DNA of 64,000 nucleotides. It comes from DASSUW01 sp963740605 (GTDB taxonomy: Bacteria; Actinomycetota; Thermoleophilia; Solirubrobacterales; Solirubrobacteraceae). The stretch lies in the NCBI GenBank assembly GCA_963740605.1, contig CAVUFC010000010.1, forward strand, positions 372,001 through 436,000, read 5' to 3'. Each line of letters opens with the position of its first letter. The first letter of the stretch is position 1. A program made the translations under genes and the position numbers. The notes under the pieces are model-generated. The model saw nothing but the letters and a program-made list of their open reading frames with translations, did no database searches and had not been told where the DNA came from. Positions 27,467 through 36,451 of the stretch are shown here, one piece after another.

Positions 27467-28194
27467 CACGTCTTCTCGTAGACCGAGATGTGCGATGGGC
27501 TGAGGTTCGTGAACGGCTCCTTCTTCCACCCGCCCCAGCGGTGTGCGAGGCGCATGCCTGCGATCCGCGCCATCAGGTCCAGCTCGGCGGGCCACGCGTA
27601 CCGCATCTCCGTCGGGCTCGCCTCGATCAGCCCGTCCTTGAAGTAGTAGTGCTGGCCGCTCAGCCGCTGGGTGACGACGTCGTAGACGTAGTAGGACATC
27701 CCGCTGGGGTCGGCGCGCCACGGGAGCACCGACTGCCCGGGCGGCAGCCGCTGGATCTCCGGCACCCGCGCCTCGATCACGAACCGCCCCCCGGGCTGCA
27801 GGTGCGCCGCGGCGTTCTCGAAGCACGCGACCTGCCCGTCCTGCGAGGTCAGGTTGAAGATGGTGTTGAAGACGAGGTAGACGAGGCTGAAGTCGCCCTC
27901 GACGTGCGTGGTCGCCATGTCGCCCGCGACGGCCTCGATCTCCGTGGCCTTCGCGCGCAGACGGCGGAGCATCGCCTCCGAGTTGTCCATCCCGGCGACT
28001 TTCACGCCGCGCTCGGCCAGCGGCAGCGCCACGCGCCCGGTCCCGATCGCGAACTCCAGTGCCGCGCCCCCGTCGGCCATCTCCTCCAGGAACGCCGCCG
28101 TCGCCGCCAGCAGCGCCGGGGCGAACATGCCCCACGACACATCGTCGTAGCGCGCGGCCACCCGCTCGCCGAAGTACCCCTCGTCCGCCATCAC
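27466..28194 (-). CDS. Class I SAM-dependent methyltransferase (tandem copy 1)
   Basis: 242 residues (MMADEGYFGERVAARYDD). SAM motif I ALEFAIGTGRVALPLAERG, then VAGMDNSEAMLRRLR, EAVAGDMATTHV, LQPGGRFVIEARVP, and a C-terminal half with SYYVYDVVTQRLSGQHYYF and LMARIAGMRLAHRWGGW. Almost every block recurs in the downstream copy, so the pair arose by tandem duplication and is translated from one message. Confidence 0.92.
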   Translation of the reverse strand: MMADEGYFGERVAARYDDVSWGMFAPALLAATAAFLEEMADGGAALEFAIGTGRVALPLAERGVKVAGMDNSEAMLRRLRAKATEIEAVAGDMATTHVEGDFSLVYLVFNTIFNLTSQDGQVACFENAAAHLQPGGRFVIEARVPEIQRLPPGQSVLPWRADPSGMSYYVYDVVTQRLSGQHYYFKDGLIEASPTEMRYAWPAELDLMARIAGMRLAHRWGGWKKEPFTNLSPSHISVYEKT

Positions 28195-28284
28195 TCACTC
28201 CCGCCTCGCTCGATCTCGGCCATGCTAACCCGCAGGCGTAGGATTGCGACACCTGCCAGAACCCCCCAACCGGCTGGAGGAGCT

Positions 28285-28470
28285 ATGAGCGAGACTGAGG
28301 GCGATTTCGCCAAGGGCGAGGAGACCGAGCCCCACGAGAAGAAGGGATCGTTCGCGGAGGGCGAGGAGACGCTCCCGCGCGACGAGCACGAGGGGTCGTT
28401 CGCCGAGGGCGAGGAGACCGAGCCGCACGAGCGTCGCGGCTCCTTCGCCGACAGCGACGAGACCGGCTGA
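28285..28470 (+). CDS. Small acidic protein of four 15-residue repeats
   Basis: 61 residues preceded by a good GGAGGAG ribosome-binding site. The sequence is four imperfect repeats of the form G(S/D)FAxGEETxPHExx: GDFAKGEETEPHEKK, GSFAEGEETLPRDEHE, GSFAEGEETEPHERR and GSFADSDETG. It is highly charged, has no hydrophobic core and is probably disordered. No named family is recognised. It is convergent with the next small gene. Confidence 0.7.
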   Translation: MSETEGDFAKGEETEPHEKKGSFAEGEETLPRDEHEGSFAEGEETEPHERRGSFADSDETG

Positions 28471-28471
28471 C

Positions 28472-28666
28472 CTAGCGCGCGTCGTCCCGCGGGACGACGC
28501 GCACGATCGCCACTTCCTCACCCGACCGGCTGTCGGGATAGACGACGTACACGCCCGGCGCACCGCCGAACCACGACATCTCGGCCTCGCCGACGAAGAT
28601 GGCAGCGCGCTGCGACCCGTCGGGCTGCTCCACCCACACCCGCTGGCCTTCGTGAAAGGCGGCCAC
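28472..28666 (-). CDS. Hypothetical small SH3-like protein
   Basis: 64 residues (MAAFHEGQRVWVEQPDGSQRA). The beta-rich pattern with QRVWVEQPDG, RAAIFVGEAEMSWFGG, VYVVYPDSRSGEEVAIVRVV suggests a small barrel. It lies 9 bases downstream of the oxidoreductase stop on the same strand, so it may be the last gene of that unit. Function unknown. Confidence 0.62.
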   Translation of the reverse strand: MAAFHEGQRVWVEQPDGSQRAAIFVGEAEMSWFGGAPGVYVVYPDSRSGEEVAIVRVVPRDDAR

Positions 28667-28675
28667 CGCGCGAGT

Positions 28676-30844
28676 CTAACCCGCTGCCGCCTCGACTCTC
28701 ACCGGCACCGCGTTGAACGCGGCGTTGCCGGTGATCGCGTCGACGACCGAAGGGTCGGTGATGTCGTTGACGCTCGCGCCGGCGTGCTCGGCGGCGCGTC
28801 GCCACCCCACGCCCGGGCGGCCGTGCCCGAAGCCATGCGGGATCGAGACGACGCCGGGGCGGATCTCGTCGCTGACCTCGAGCGGGAGCTCGATCGCGCC
28901 GATGCGGGACACCACGCGGACCTGGTCGCCGTCGTCGAGCCCGCGCGCGAGGGCGTCGTCGGGATGCAGCAGCGCGGTGCAGCGGTCGGCCCCCTTCATC
29001 AGCCGCGCGCTGTTGTGCATCCACGAGTTGTTGCTGCGCAGCTGGCGACGGCCGATGAGCGTCAGGTCGTAGCCGTCGGACAGTGCGTCCTCGCGGTCGC
29101 GCGCGTGCTCGGCGAGCTTCGCCGCCTCGGCGACGAGCACCGGCGGTGCGAGCTGCACGTGCTTGTCCGCCGTGCCGAGGGCGCCCGGCAGCCGTGGCTC
29201 GAGCGGGCCCAGGTCGATGCCGTGCTTGGCGCGCTTGATCTTGGCGACGGTCAGGCCGCCGAAGGGGCCGCGCCGCGCGATCCCGTGCGGTCCGAGCGCG
29301 AGGCCGAGGTCGATGATCCGCTTGGGATTCGTGAACGCCGAGGGCAGGCTCGCGACCGCCGCCTCGGCGCGGCGCCCGACCCCGCGCCCGAGCCGGCTCG
29401 TCAGCGCCGTCAGGATCTGCCAGTCCTCGCGCCCGTCCTTCGGCTTCGGCACCGCGGCCGGGCTGTAGCGGATGTGGTTGCGCACGGAGACGAGCGGCAT
29501 CACAACGTCGATGTCGGAGCGTTCGAGCGGCGAGACCGGCGGCAGGATCACGTTCGCGTGGCGCGTCGTCTCGGTGACGTACATGTCCACGGCCACGCAC
29601 CACTCGAGCGTCGCGAGCGCCTCCTCCAGGCGCGCGCCACCCGGCGTCGAGAGCACCGGGTTGCCGGCGAAGATCAGCATGCCGCGGACCTGACCCTCGC
29701 CAGGCGTCGCGATCTCGTTCGCCAGCCCGGCGACCGGCAGCTCTCCGTTCATCTCGGGCAGCCCGGTGAGACGCTGCGTGTGGCGGCCGTGGTCGCCGAA
29801 GCCGAGCACCCGGGCGTACTTGAGCACTGCGCCGACGTCGAACGCCGGGTTGGGGAACATCGCGCCGCCGGCGACGTCGAGGTTGCCGGTGACGGCGTTG
29901 AGCACGTTGATGAGCCAGTGCGTGAGCGAGCCCGTCCGCTGATGGCACACGCCGACGCGCCCGTACGCGACCGCACGCCCGGCGTCCGCGAACTCGCGCG
30001 CGAGCCGCTGCACCGTCGCCTCGTCGACGCCCGCGATCGGCGCGGCGCGGGCGACCGGCCAGTCGGCGGCAAGCGCCGCGACCGCGGGGATCCCGTCGGC
30101 GTTCCCTTCGAGGTGGCCGAGCCGCGTGCGGCCCTCGGCGAACAGCACGTGCAGCATCCCGAGCAGCAGGTAGGGATCCCCACCGGGGGCGATCGCGACA
30201 TGCTCGGACGCGTGCGCCGCGGTCTCGGTGCGGCGCGGGTCCACGACCACGACGGTGCCGCCGCGCGCGACGATCGCGCGCAGCCGGTGGCGCGCGCCGG
30301 GTGCGGTCATCAGCGAGCCGTTCGACACCGACGGGTTCGCGCCGAGCACGAGCATGTAGTCGGTGCGATCGACGTCGGGAATCGGAAACAGCGCGAGGTC
30401 GCCGAACATCTCCGCCGACGTCAGGTGCTGCGGCAACTGGTCGGCGGACGTCGCCGAGTAGTGGTTGCGCGTGTCGAGCACGTGGCGCAGCGGGAGTCCG
30501 GACAGCACCGCCATCGTGTGCGCGCTCGGGTTGCCGAAGTACGTGGCGACCGTGTCGTTGCCGTGCCGCCGCTGCACCGCGCGCAGCCCTTCCGCGGCCA
30601 TGTCGAGCGCCTCGTCCCAGCCGATCTCCTCCCACTCCGAGCCGACCCGGCGGACCGGTCGGCGCAGGCGGTCGGGATCCGTGTACAGATCCGCGAGCGC
30701 TGCTGCCTTCGGGCAGATGTAGCCGCGCGAGATCGGGTCCTCCGCGTCGCCGGTTATCCGCAGCACGCGGTCGCCGTCGACCTCCACGTCGATGCCGCAG
30801 TGCGCCTCGCAGAGCGTGCACTGGCGATGAACCGTCTGCGGCAT
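28676..30844 (-). CDS. Molybdopterin-dependent oxidoreductase (formate dehydrogenase-like)
   Basis: 722 residues. A [4Fe-4S] site is formed by C9, C12, C16 and C44 (CTLCEAHC and YICPKA). The molybdopterin domain follows with RPVRRVGSEWEEIGWDEALD, LVLGANPSVSNGSL and VVVDPRRTETA, and a C-terminal molydopterin dinucleotide-binding domain with RQLRSNNSWMHN and IPHGFGHGRPGVGW. Members reduce or oxidise small substrates at a bis-MGD cofactor; no selenocysteine codon or accessory subunit is seen, so the substrate is open. No Tat signal is present, so it should be cytoplasmic. Confidence 0.9.
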   Translation of the reverse strand: MPQTVHRQCTLCEAHCGIDVEVDGDRVLRITGDAEDPISRGYICPKAAALADLYTDPDRLRRPVRRVGSEWEEIGWDEALDMAAEGLRAVQRRHGNDTVATYFGNPSAHTMAVLSGLPLRHVLDTRNHYSATSADQLPQHLTSAEMFGDLALFPIPDVDRTDYMLVLGANPSVSNGSLMTAPGARHRLRAIVARGGTVVVVDPRRTETAAHASEHVAIAPGGDPYLLLGMLHVLFAEGRTRLGHLEGNADGIPAVAALAADWPVARAAPIAGVDEATVQRLAREFADAGRAVAYGRVGVCHQRTGSLTHWLINVLNAVTGNLDVAGGAMFPNPAFDVGAVLKYARVLGFGDHGRHTQRLTGLPEMNGELPVAGLANEIATPGEGQVRGMLIFAGNPVLSTPGGARLEEALATLEWCVAVDMYVTETTRHANVILPPVSPLERSDIDVVMPLVSVRNHIRYSPAAVPKPKDGREDWQILTALTSRLGRGVGRRAEAAVASLPSAFTNPKRIIDLGLALGPHGIARRGPFGGLTVAKIKRAKHGIDLGPLEPRLPGALGTADKHVQLAPPVLVAEAAKLAEHARDREDALSDGYDLTLIGRRQLRSNNSWMHNSARLMKGADRCTALLHPDDALARGLDDGDQVRVVSRIGAIELPLEVSDEIRPGVVSIPHGFGHGRPGVGWRRAAEHAGASVNDITDPSVVDAITGNAAFNAVPVRVEAAAG

Positions 30845-30938
30845 GCCCCAGAGCCTACGGCGTCGCGGCTCGCGCGCCGGCGGAAAGATCTGTCGTCAGA
30901 GGCATGCGGCCCGCCAGCGCGTGGGGTACGTTCGGCGG

Positions 30939-32099
30939 GTGAGCCGGCTCTGGTCGTTCGCACGTAGCCACGGCTTCGACCTCCTGATCGTGGTCGCGGC
31001 GATCGGGGGTGCGCTCGAAGTCGTGTTCGGGCACAACGCGCCGCCTGAGCCGAACACGACGGCGTGGTTCGCCGCCCCGGCCGTCGCCATGACGGTCCTG
31101 CCGCTGCTGGGTCGCAGGCGCTTCCCGTTCGCCGCGCCCGCCGCGGTCTGGCTGGTCAGCGGCGCGGTCTCGTTCGTCGACGGGAGCCTCCCCACGGCTC
31201 ACCCCAGCGTGTTCGCCGCGGGGATGGCGGCGGCGTTCCTGCTCGGCGGTCTCGCGGACCCCGTGCAGGGGCGGCTCGGCCTGGCGGTGGTGCTCGGCTG
31301 CGTCGCGGCGATCATCTACAACGACCCTGAGCAGTCGCCCGGCGAGCTCGTCTTCACGCCCGCCCTGTTCGCGATCGCCTGGCTCGTCGGGTTCGCCGTG
31401 CGCGAACGCGTCGTGGAAGCCGAGACGGCCAAGGAGCGCGCCGCTCATGCCGAGGGCGACGCGCGGCGCGCCGTGTTCGAGGAGCGGGTGCGGATCGCGC
31501 GCGACCTGCACGACGTCATCGCGCACCACGTGAGCGTGATGGGGGTCCAGGCCGGCGCCGGCCGGCTCGTCATCGACCGGGATCCGGACAAGGCGAAGGA
31601 GGCGCTCTCCGCGATCGAGCTCTCCAGCCGCCACGCGGTCCAGGAGCTGTACCGGCTGCTCGGCTTCCTGCGCCAAGAGGGCGACCCCGACCCGCTGGCT
31701 TCCCAACCCGGGCTCGGGCAGCTCGCCACGTTGGCGTCGGGGATGAGCAACGCCGAGCTGGCCGTCGAGGTCAGCGTCGAGGGCGAGCAGCGTCCGCTGC
31801 CGGCGACCGTCGACGTCTCGGCCTACCGGATCGTGCAGGAGGCGCTGACGAATGCGCTCAAGCACGGCGGCGCGTCGCGCGCCGACGTGCACCTGCGCTA
31901 CTGGCCCGATGAGCTCGAGGTCGAGGTGATCGACGATGGCCGGAAGAACGGCGGTCCGGTGGCGACATCGGGCGGCTTGGGGCTGATCGGGATGCGCGAG
32001 CGCGCCGCACTCCACGGGGGGCAGCTCAGCGCCGGTCCGGCCGCGGGCGGCGGGTTCGCCGTGCGGGTCAAGCTCCCGACCCCGGAGGGCTCGCTGTGA
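30939..32099 (+). CDS. NarL-type membrane sensor histidine kinase
   Basis: 386 residues from GTG (VSRLWSFARSHGFD). Four to five membrane helices (about 10-150) precede a HisKA_3 domain with the phospho-histidine in RIARDLHDVIAHHVS and an HATPase domain (VQEALTNALKHGG, GGLGLIGMRERAALHGG). A -10-like TACGTT (30927-30932) lies six bases before the GTG, suggesting a leaderless message. It overlaps its regulator by GTGA. The divergent oxidoreductase starts 95 bases away. Confidence 0.92.
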   Translation: MSRLWSFARSHGFDLLIVVAAIGGALEVVFGHNAPPEPNTTAWFAAPAVAMTVLPLLGRRRFPFAAPAAVWLVSGAVSFVDGSLPTAHPSVFAAGMAAAFLLGGLADPVQGRLGLAVVLGCVAAIIYNDPEQSPGELVFTPALFAIAWLVGFAVRERVVEAETAKERAAHAEGDARRAVFEERVRIARDLHDVIAHHVSVMGVQAGAGRLVIDRDPDKAKEALSAIELSSRHAVQELYRLLGFLRQEGDPDPLASQPGLGQLATLASGMSNAELAVEVSVEGEQRPLPATVDVSAYRIVQEALTNALKHGGASRADVHLRYWPDELEVEVIDDGRKNGGPVATSGGLGLIGMRERAALHGGQLSAGPAAGGGFAVRVKLPTPEGSL

Positions 32100-32755
32100 G
32101 CATCCGCGTCCTTTTGGCCGACGACCAGGCCATGGTCCGCGCGGGGTTCCGCATGATCCTCGGGTCCGAGCCGGACATCGAAGTGGTCGGCGAGGCGGAG
32201 AACGGCGAGCAGGCCGCGGCCGCGGCCAACCGGCTCCGACCCGATGTCGTGTTCATGGACATCCAGATGCCGGGTGTCGACGGGCTCCAGGCGACCCGGA
32301 CCATCACCCAGAACCAGCAGCTCGCGACACGCGTCGTGATCCTCACCACCTTCGAGCGAGACGAGTACGTCTTCGAGGCGATGCAGGCGGGAGCGAGTGG
32401 CTTCCTGCTCAAGAACGCCCCGCCCGAGGAACTGATCCACGCGGTGCGCGTCGTGGCCGCCGGCGATGCACTGCTCGCGCCGTCGGTGACACGGCGCATC
32501 ATCGAGCAGTTCGCCCGGCGACCGGTTGAGCCGGACGTGCGCGAGCGGCTGGAGTCGCTGACGCAGCGCGAGCGCGAGGTGCTCGTCATGCTCGCGCGCG
32601 GGAACAGCAACGCCGAGCTGGCCGCCGAGCTGTTCGTGACCGAGGGGACCATCAAGACGCATGTCTCCAGCCTGCTGGCCAAGCTCGGCCTGCGCGATCG
32701 TGTGCAGGCCGTGGTCCTGGCCTACGAGAGCGGGCTGGTCAGGCCGGGGGCGTAG
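32096..32755 (+). CDS. NarL/FixJ-family response regulator
   Basis: 219 residues from GTG. The receiver has D9/D10, phospho-acceptor D55 (VVFMDIQMPG) and K105-region FLLKNAPPEE. The LuxR-type HTH is LTQREREVLVMLARGNSNAE and LFVTEGTIKTHVSSLLAKL. It is paired with the kinase immediately upstream and probably controls the ABC exporter genes that follow. Confidence 0.95.
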   Translation: MSIRVLLADDQAMVRAGFRMILGSEPDIEVVGEAENGEQAAAAANRLRPDVVFMDIQMPGVDGLQATRTITQNQQLATRVVILTTFERDEYVFEAMQAGASGFLLKNAPPEELIHAVRVVAAGDALLAPSVTRRIIEQFARRPVEPDVRERLESLTQREREVLVMLARGNSNAELAAELFVTEGTIKTHVSSLLAKLGLRDRVQAVVLAYESGLVRPGA

Positions 32756-32773
32756 TCCTTTCGACAGAGAGCG

Positions 32774-32796
32774 GCGCCGCAGAAGATCTGCGGCGC
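32774..32796 (+). terminator. Hairpin after the two-component operon
   Basis: GCGCCGCAGA (32774-32783) and TCTGCGGCGC (32787-32796) pair perfectly with a 3-nt loop. It lies 18 bases past the regulator stop. There is no following T-run, so termination is plausible but unproven. Confidence 0.5.
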
Positions 32797-32891
32797 GGCG
32801 GAGCGCTGACGCGCCCTGGGGGCGATGACGCGGACGGCCCGAGGCCGGACACTCACCGAGTCAGCAACACCCCCTCCCCAAGGAGTCTCAT

Positions 32892-33785
32892 TTGTCCCCC
32901 GTCGTAGAGGTCCGCGACCTCTCCAAACGCTTCGGCGGCGTCGCTGCCGTCAACAATCTCTCGTTCGACATCGAGGCCGGCCGGGTCACCGGCTTCCTCG
33001 GCCCGAACGGCGCCGGTAAGAGCACCACGCTCCGCGCGCTGCTCGGTCTCGTGCGCCCCTCGTCGGGGTCCGCCACATTCGGCGGCCTTCGATACGAGGA
33101 GCTCGATCAGCCCTCCACCCACGTCGGCGCGGTGCTCGAGGACGCGTCATTTCACCCGGGACGCAGCGGCCGCAACCACCTGCGGATCCTCGCCATCACC
33201 GGACAGCATCCGGCCGGCCGGGTCGACGATGTCCTGTCGGCGGTCGGGCTCAGCGATGCAGCCAATCGGCCCGTGAAGGGCTACTCGATGGGCATGAGGC
33301 AGCGCCTGGCGATCGCCGGCGCCCTGCTCGGCGACCCTCGCGTCCTGATCCTCGACGAGCCGACCAACGGCCTCGATCCCCCGGGCATCGCCTGGCTGCG
33401 TGGTCTCGTGCGAGAGCAGGCGGACGGCGGTCGCGCCGTGCTCATCTCCAGCCACGTGCTCGCCGAGGTCGCCCAGTCGGTCGACGACGTGGTCGTGGTC
33501 GCCGGCGGCGCGCTGCGCGCCCACGGCACCCTGGACGCGGTGCTCGGCGGCGACGACGGCCCCGCAACCGAAGTCCGCGCGCAGGATCCGGTCCGGCTGA
33601 CCAGTGCGCTCGAGCGCCTCGGCCACCAGGTCGAGCGCGACGGCGACGTGCTGCACGTGCTGGGCGCGAGCCCTGAGCAGGTCGGCGCGATCGCCGGCGA
33701 CGAGCGGGTCGCGGTGCTGGGTCTGGCGCCCCGCGCGCGGTCGCTGGAAGACGCGTTCATGGCGCTGACGGGAGCGCGGGCATGA
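32892..33785 (+). CDS. ABC transporter ATP-binding protein
   Basis: 297 residues from TTG, with AAGGAG about 8 bases upstream. Walker A GPNGAGKST, signature YSMGMRQRL, Walker B RVLILDEPTNGLDPPG and switch ISSHVLAEV are intact. The C-terminal 80 residues are an extra domain common in antibiotic-export ATPases (DrrA-type). Coupled by ATGA to its permease; the order kinase-regulator-ABC is typical of drug or bacitracin-type detoxification modules. Confidence 0.94.
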   Translation: MSPVVEVRDLSKRFGGVAAVNNLSFDIEAGRVTGFLGPNGAGKSTTLRALLGLVRPSSGSATFGGLRYEELDQPSTHVGAVLEDASFHPGRSGRNHLRILAITGQHPAGRVDDVLSAVGLSDAANRPVKGYSMGMRQRLAIAGALLGDPRVLILDEPTNGLDPPGIAWLRGLVREQADGGRAVLISSHVLAEVAQSVDDVVVVAGGALRAHGTLDAVLGGDDGPATEVRAQDPVRLTSALERLGHQVERDGDVLHVLGASPEQVGAIAGDERVAVLGLAPRARSLEDAFMALTGARA

Positions 33786-34495
33786 TCTCGCTCCTGCGGG
33801 CCGAGCTGCTCAAGCTCCGCACCACGCGCACGTTCGCCGCGGTCGTCGGTACGGCGGCCCTGATGTCGGTGCTCCTCGTCGGGATCGGCGCGAGCATGTC
33901 CCATCACGACTCGCCCCACGCGCTGTTCACCAACTCGTCCGTGACGTACTTCATCGTGCTGCTCGGCGCGATCGGCATGACGGGCGAGTGGCGCCATCGC
34001 ACGATCACGGGCTCGGTGCTCGCCGCGCCCAACCGCGTGCGCATGCTCGCCGCCAAGGTCCTGGCCTACTCGGCCGCCGGCGTCGTCCTGTCATTCCTCG
34101 TGACGGTCGCGACGATGGTCGTGGGCACGCTGGTCCTGTCGAGCAATGGCGACGACACGCTCGGCGCCGGCGGGCTGCTCGACGTCCTGTGGCGCAACCT
34201 CGCCGTCGCCGCGCTGCTCGGGCCGCTCGGCGTCTGCATCGGCGCGCTCGTCCGCAACCAGGTCGTCACCGTGATCGGGCTGATCGTGGTGGCCGCTGCG
34301 CTCGAGCCGCCGCTGCTCCACGCCGTGCCGTCGGTGGGCCGGTTCGGCCCCCTGTTCGGCGCGCCCGGCGGGATCCTCGGCGTCGACGAGATCGGGCTGC
34401 TGGCGCCCGGCATCGCGCTCGCCACGCTCGTCGCGTGGATCGCCGTGACGTTCCTGGCCGCCGCAACGCGGCTGCGTCGCCGCGACCTCGTCTGA
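33782..34495 (+). CDS. ABC-2-type transporter permease
   Basis: 237 residues with six membrane helices. It begins MISLLRAELLKLRTTRTFAAV, the usual start of ABC-2 permeases, and has GMTGEWRHRTITGSVLAAPNR, a conserved cytoplasmic block. It forms an exporter with the ATPase encoded upstream. Confidence 0.9.
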   Translation: MISLLRAELLKLRTTRTFAAVVGTAALMSVLLVGIGASMSHHDSPHALFTNSSVTYFIVLLGAIGMTGEWRHRTITGSVLAAPNRVRMLAAKVLAYSAAGVVLSFLVTVATMVVGTLVLSSNGDDTLGAGGLLDVLWRNLAVAALLGPLGVCIGALVRNQVVTVIGLIVVAAALEPPLLHAVPSVGRFGPLFGAPGGILGVDEIGLLAPGIALATLVAWIAVTFLAAATRLRRRDLV

Positions 34496-34502
34496 CGCGA
34501 AC

Positions 34503-34528
34503 GACCGGCCCGCCTCGGCGGGCCGGTC
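34503..34528 (+). terminator. Hairpin between the ABC operon and the hydrolase
   Basis: GACCGGCCCGC (34503-34513) and GCGGGCCGGTC (34518-34528) form an 11-bp perfect stem with a 4-nt loop, seven bases after the permease stop and ahead of the hydrolase ribosome-binding site. It is probably a terminator or attenuator. Confidence 0.65.
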
Positions 34529-34554
34529 TCCCAGCTTCGAAAGGAAGACCTCGC

Positions 34555-36390
34555 ATGGACCCCCTTCGCACTGCCCGCAGGGCCCTGGCCGCCACCGGCG
34601 CGATCCTGCTCGGCGCCCTCGCGCTGGGCGCCGCCGCACAGGCCGACACGCCGTGCCTGCCCGGAGCCCAGTGCGGCACCGTGACGGTGCCGCTCAACCG
34701 CGATCATCCTGCCGCCGGCACGATCGACATCGCTTATGCGCTCGTCCCGCGCACGGACGCGAGCCGGCCCTGGCTCGGCACGATCGCCCCGAACCCCGGC
34801 GGCCCCGGCGACTCCACGATCGCCAACGCCGGCCTGTACACGACGGCGCTCGCTCCCCTGCGCACGCGTCGGGACCTCCTGCTGATCGATCCTCGCGGCA
34901 CCGGGCAATCGGGCGCGCTTAGCTGCCCGAGCGTGGCCGCCCACGATCCGCTGACGCTCGACCAGACGCTCCTCGGAACCCTCTGCGCCCAGGATCTCGG
35001 CGCGCGCGCGAGCCTCTATGGCACGGCGGCCGCCGCCGACGACATCGACGCTGTGCGGGCGACCCTCGGCATCGACAAGCTCGACCTCTGGGGCGACTCC
35101 TACGGCACGTTCCTCATGCCGGTGTACGCCGCCCGCCATCCCACCCACGTCCGCTCCATCGTGCTCGACGGCGCGTTCCCGATCGCCTCCGATCGGTGGG
35201 GCCGGGACGTCCTTCACGGCGTCCGGCGGGTCATCGGCCTTGTCTGCCGGCGCACGCGCCGCTGCTCGGGTCCCCGCGTCGTCGCGCAGATCGGGCGCCT
35301 GGCCCGGCGCCTGCGCCACCATCCGGTCACCTTCACTGCGCAGACCCCGATCGGGCCGGTCCCGCTCACCCTCAGCGAGCCCGAGCTGGCGAGCGTCGTG
35401 TTCGGCGGCGGCCACCCGGAGGTCTACGGCCCGCTGCCGGCGGCCGTCGACGCGGCGCTGGACCACGACCTGGCTCCGCTCGAGCGCCTGGTGACCGCGG
35501 CACGGGTGAACCAGGTCGCGGGATTCTTCGTCGATCCGGCGCTGTTCAGCAACGCCGTCGGCGCCGCCGCCTCGTGCAAGGACTACCCGCGGCCGTACGA
35601 CCTCGCCGCTCCGCCGGCGGTGCGGCGGGTGCAGTACCACCACGCGCTGGCGGCTCTCGGGCGAGGCACCTTCCGCCCCTTCTCGGCCGATGCGTGGCTG
35701 CACACCGGCATCGACGCCGGGCCGAAGTGCCTCGACTGGCCGGCCGATCCGACCGCCGGATCACCCCTGCGCGGCCACTCGATCCCTGACGTGGCCGTGC
35801 TCGTGCAGTCCGGCGACCTGGACACCAACACACCCGTCGAGCAGGGCCGCAAGGCCGCGGCCCAGTTCGCCCACCCGATCTACGCGGTCGTGAGCAACGC
35901 CGGCCACACCCCGGACCTCACGCGCTGCGGCGTCGCGATGGCGATCGACTTCATCAGGCACCTGCACACCAACCCGACCCGCTGCGCCCACGCCGGCCGT
36001 CCGCCGGTCGTGACCGCACGCCCGCCGCTGCACGCCGCTTCACTGGGCCACACGCGTGTCGCCCGCGCGATCGGCGTCGCGCTCGCGACAGTGAGCGACG
36101 CCCGCGCCGCCGCCGCGTTCAGCGGCACCGGAACGATCGACGCGCTGCGCGGCGGCAGCTACGTCGTGGCCGAGCGCTCGGTGCGCTTCGTCGCCGCGCG
36201 GGTCGTGACGGACGCCGTCGCCAGCGGCGCCCAGAAGACCCTCGGACCGCTCACCCGCACGCGTCTCCAGCTCCGCGGGCCCGGCGTCCCGCGCTCCCAG
36301 ATCACCCTCCGCTCCACCGGGACGACCACGCGAATCACCGGAACCGTCGCCGGCCACCGGATCAGACCGCGGGTGACATCCACGAAGTAA
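34555..36390 (+). CDS. Secreted alpha/beta hydrolase (TAP-like peptidase family)
   Basis: 611 residues with an AAAGGAAG ribosome-binding site. A signal peptide (about 1-31, ending AAAQADT) is followed by an alpha/beta hydrolase domain with PNPGGPGDS, LLLIDPRGTGQSG, nucleophile S182 in WGDSYGT, a C-terminal aspartate region VLVQSGDLDTNTPVEQG and histidine in SNAGHTP. This pattern matches secreted proline/tripeptidyl aminopeptidases of actinobacteria. The last 140 residues (about 475-611) form an extra beta-rich domain of unknown role. Confidence 0.88.
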   Translation: MDPLRTARRALAATGAILLGALALGAAAQADTPCLPGAQCGTVTVPLNRDHPAAGTIDIAYALVPRTDASRPWLGTIAPNPGGPGDSTIANAGLYTTALAPLRTRRDLLLIDPRGTGQSGALSCPSVAAHDPLTLDQTLLGTLCAQDLGARASLYGTAAAADDIDAVRATLGIDKLDLWGDSYGTFLMPVYAARHPTHVRSIVLDGAFPIASDRWGRDVLHGVRRVIGLVCRRTRRCSGPRVVAQIGRLARRLRHHPVTFTAQTPIGPVPLTLSEPELASVVFGGGHPEVYGPLPAAVDAALDHDLAPLERLVTAARVNQVAGFFVDPALFSNAVGAAASCKDYPRPYDLAAPPAVRRVQYHHALAALGRGTFRPFSADAWLHTGIDAGPKCLDWPADPTAGSPLRGHSIPDVAVLVQSGDLDTNTPVEQGRKAAAQFAHPIYAVVSNAGHTPDLTRCGVAMAIDFIRHLHTNPTRCAHAGRPPVVTARPPLHAASLGHTRVARAIGVALATVSDARAAAAFSGTGTIDALRGGSYVVAERSVRFVAARVVTDAVASGAQKTLGPLTRTRLQLRGPGVPRSQITLRSTGTTTRITGTVAGHRIRPRVTSTK

Positions 36391-36403
36391 CCCACCGGAA
36401 CGG

Positions 36404-36451
36404 CGGCGAGCCCGGGAGCTGACTCCGACTCGGGCTCGCCGTTGCGGTTTT
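36404..36451 (+). terminator. Rho-independent terminator, convergent
   Basis: GGCGAGCCCG (36404-36413) pairs with CGGGCTCGCC (36431-36440); the loop holds a second small stem GGAG/CTCC. A T-rich run (36447-36451) follows. It ends the hydrolase transcript, and the T-run overlaps the stop codon of the opposing gene. Confidence 0.8.

Noticed and set aside
30855..32015. Minus-strand frame opposite the NarL-type kinase
   Set aside because: Full antisense of a motif-complete kinase; no domain.
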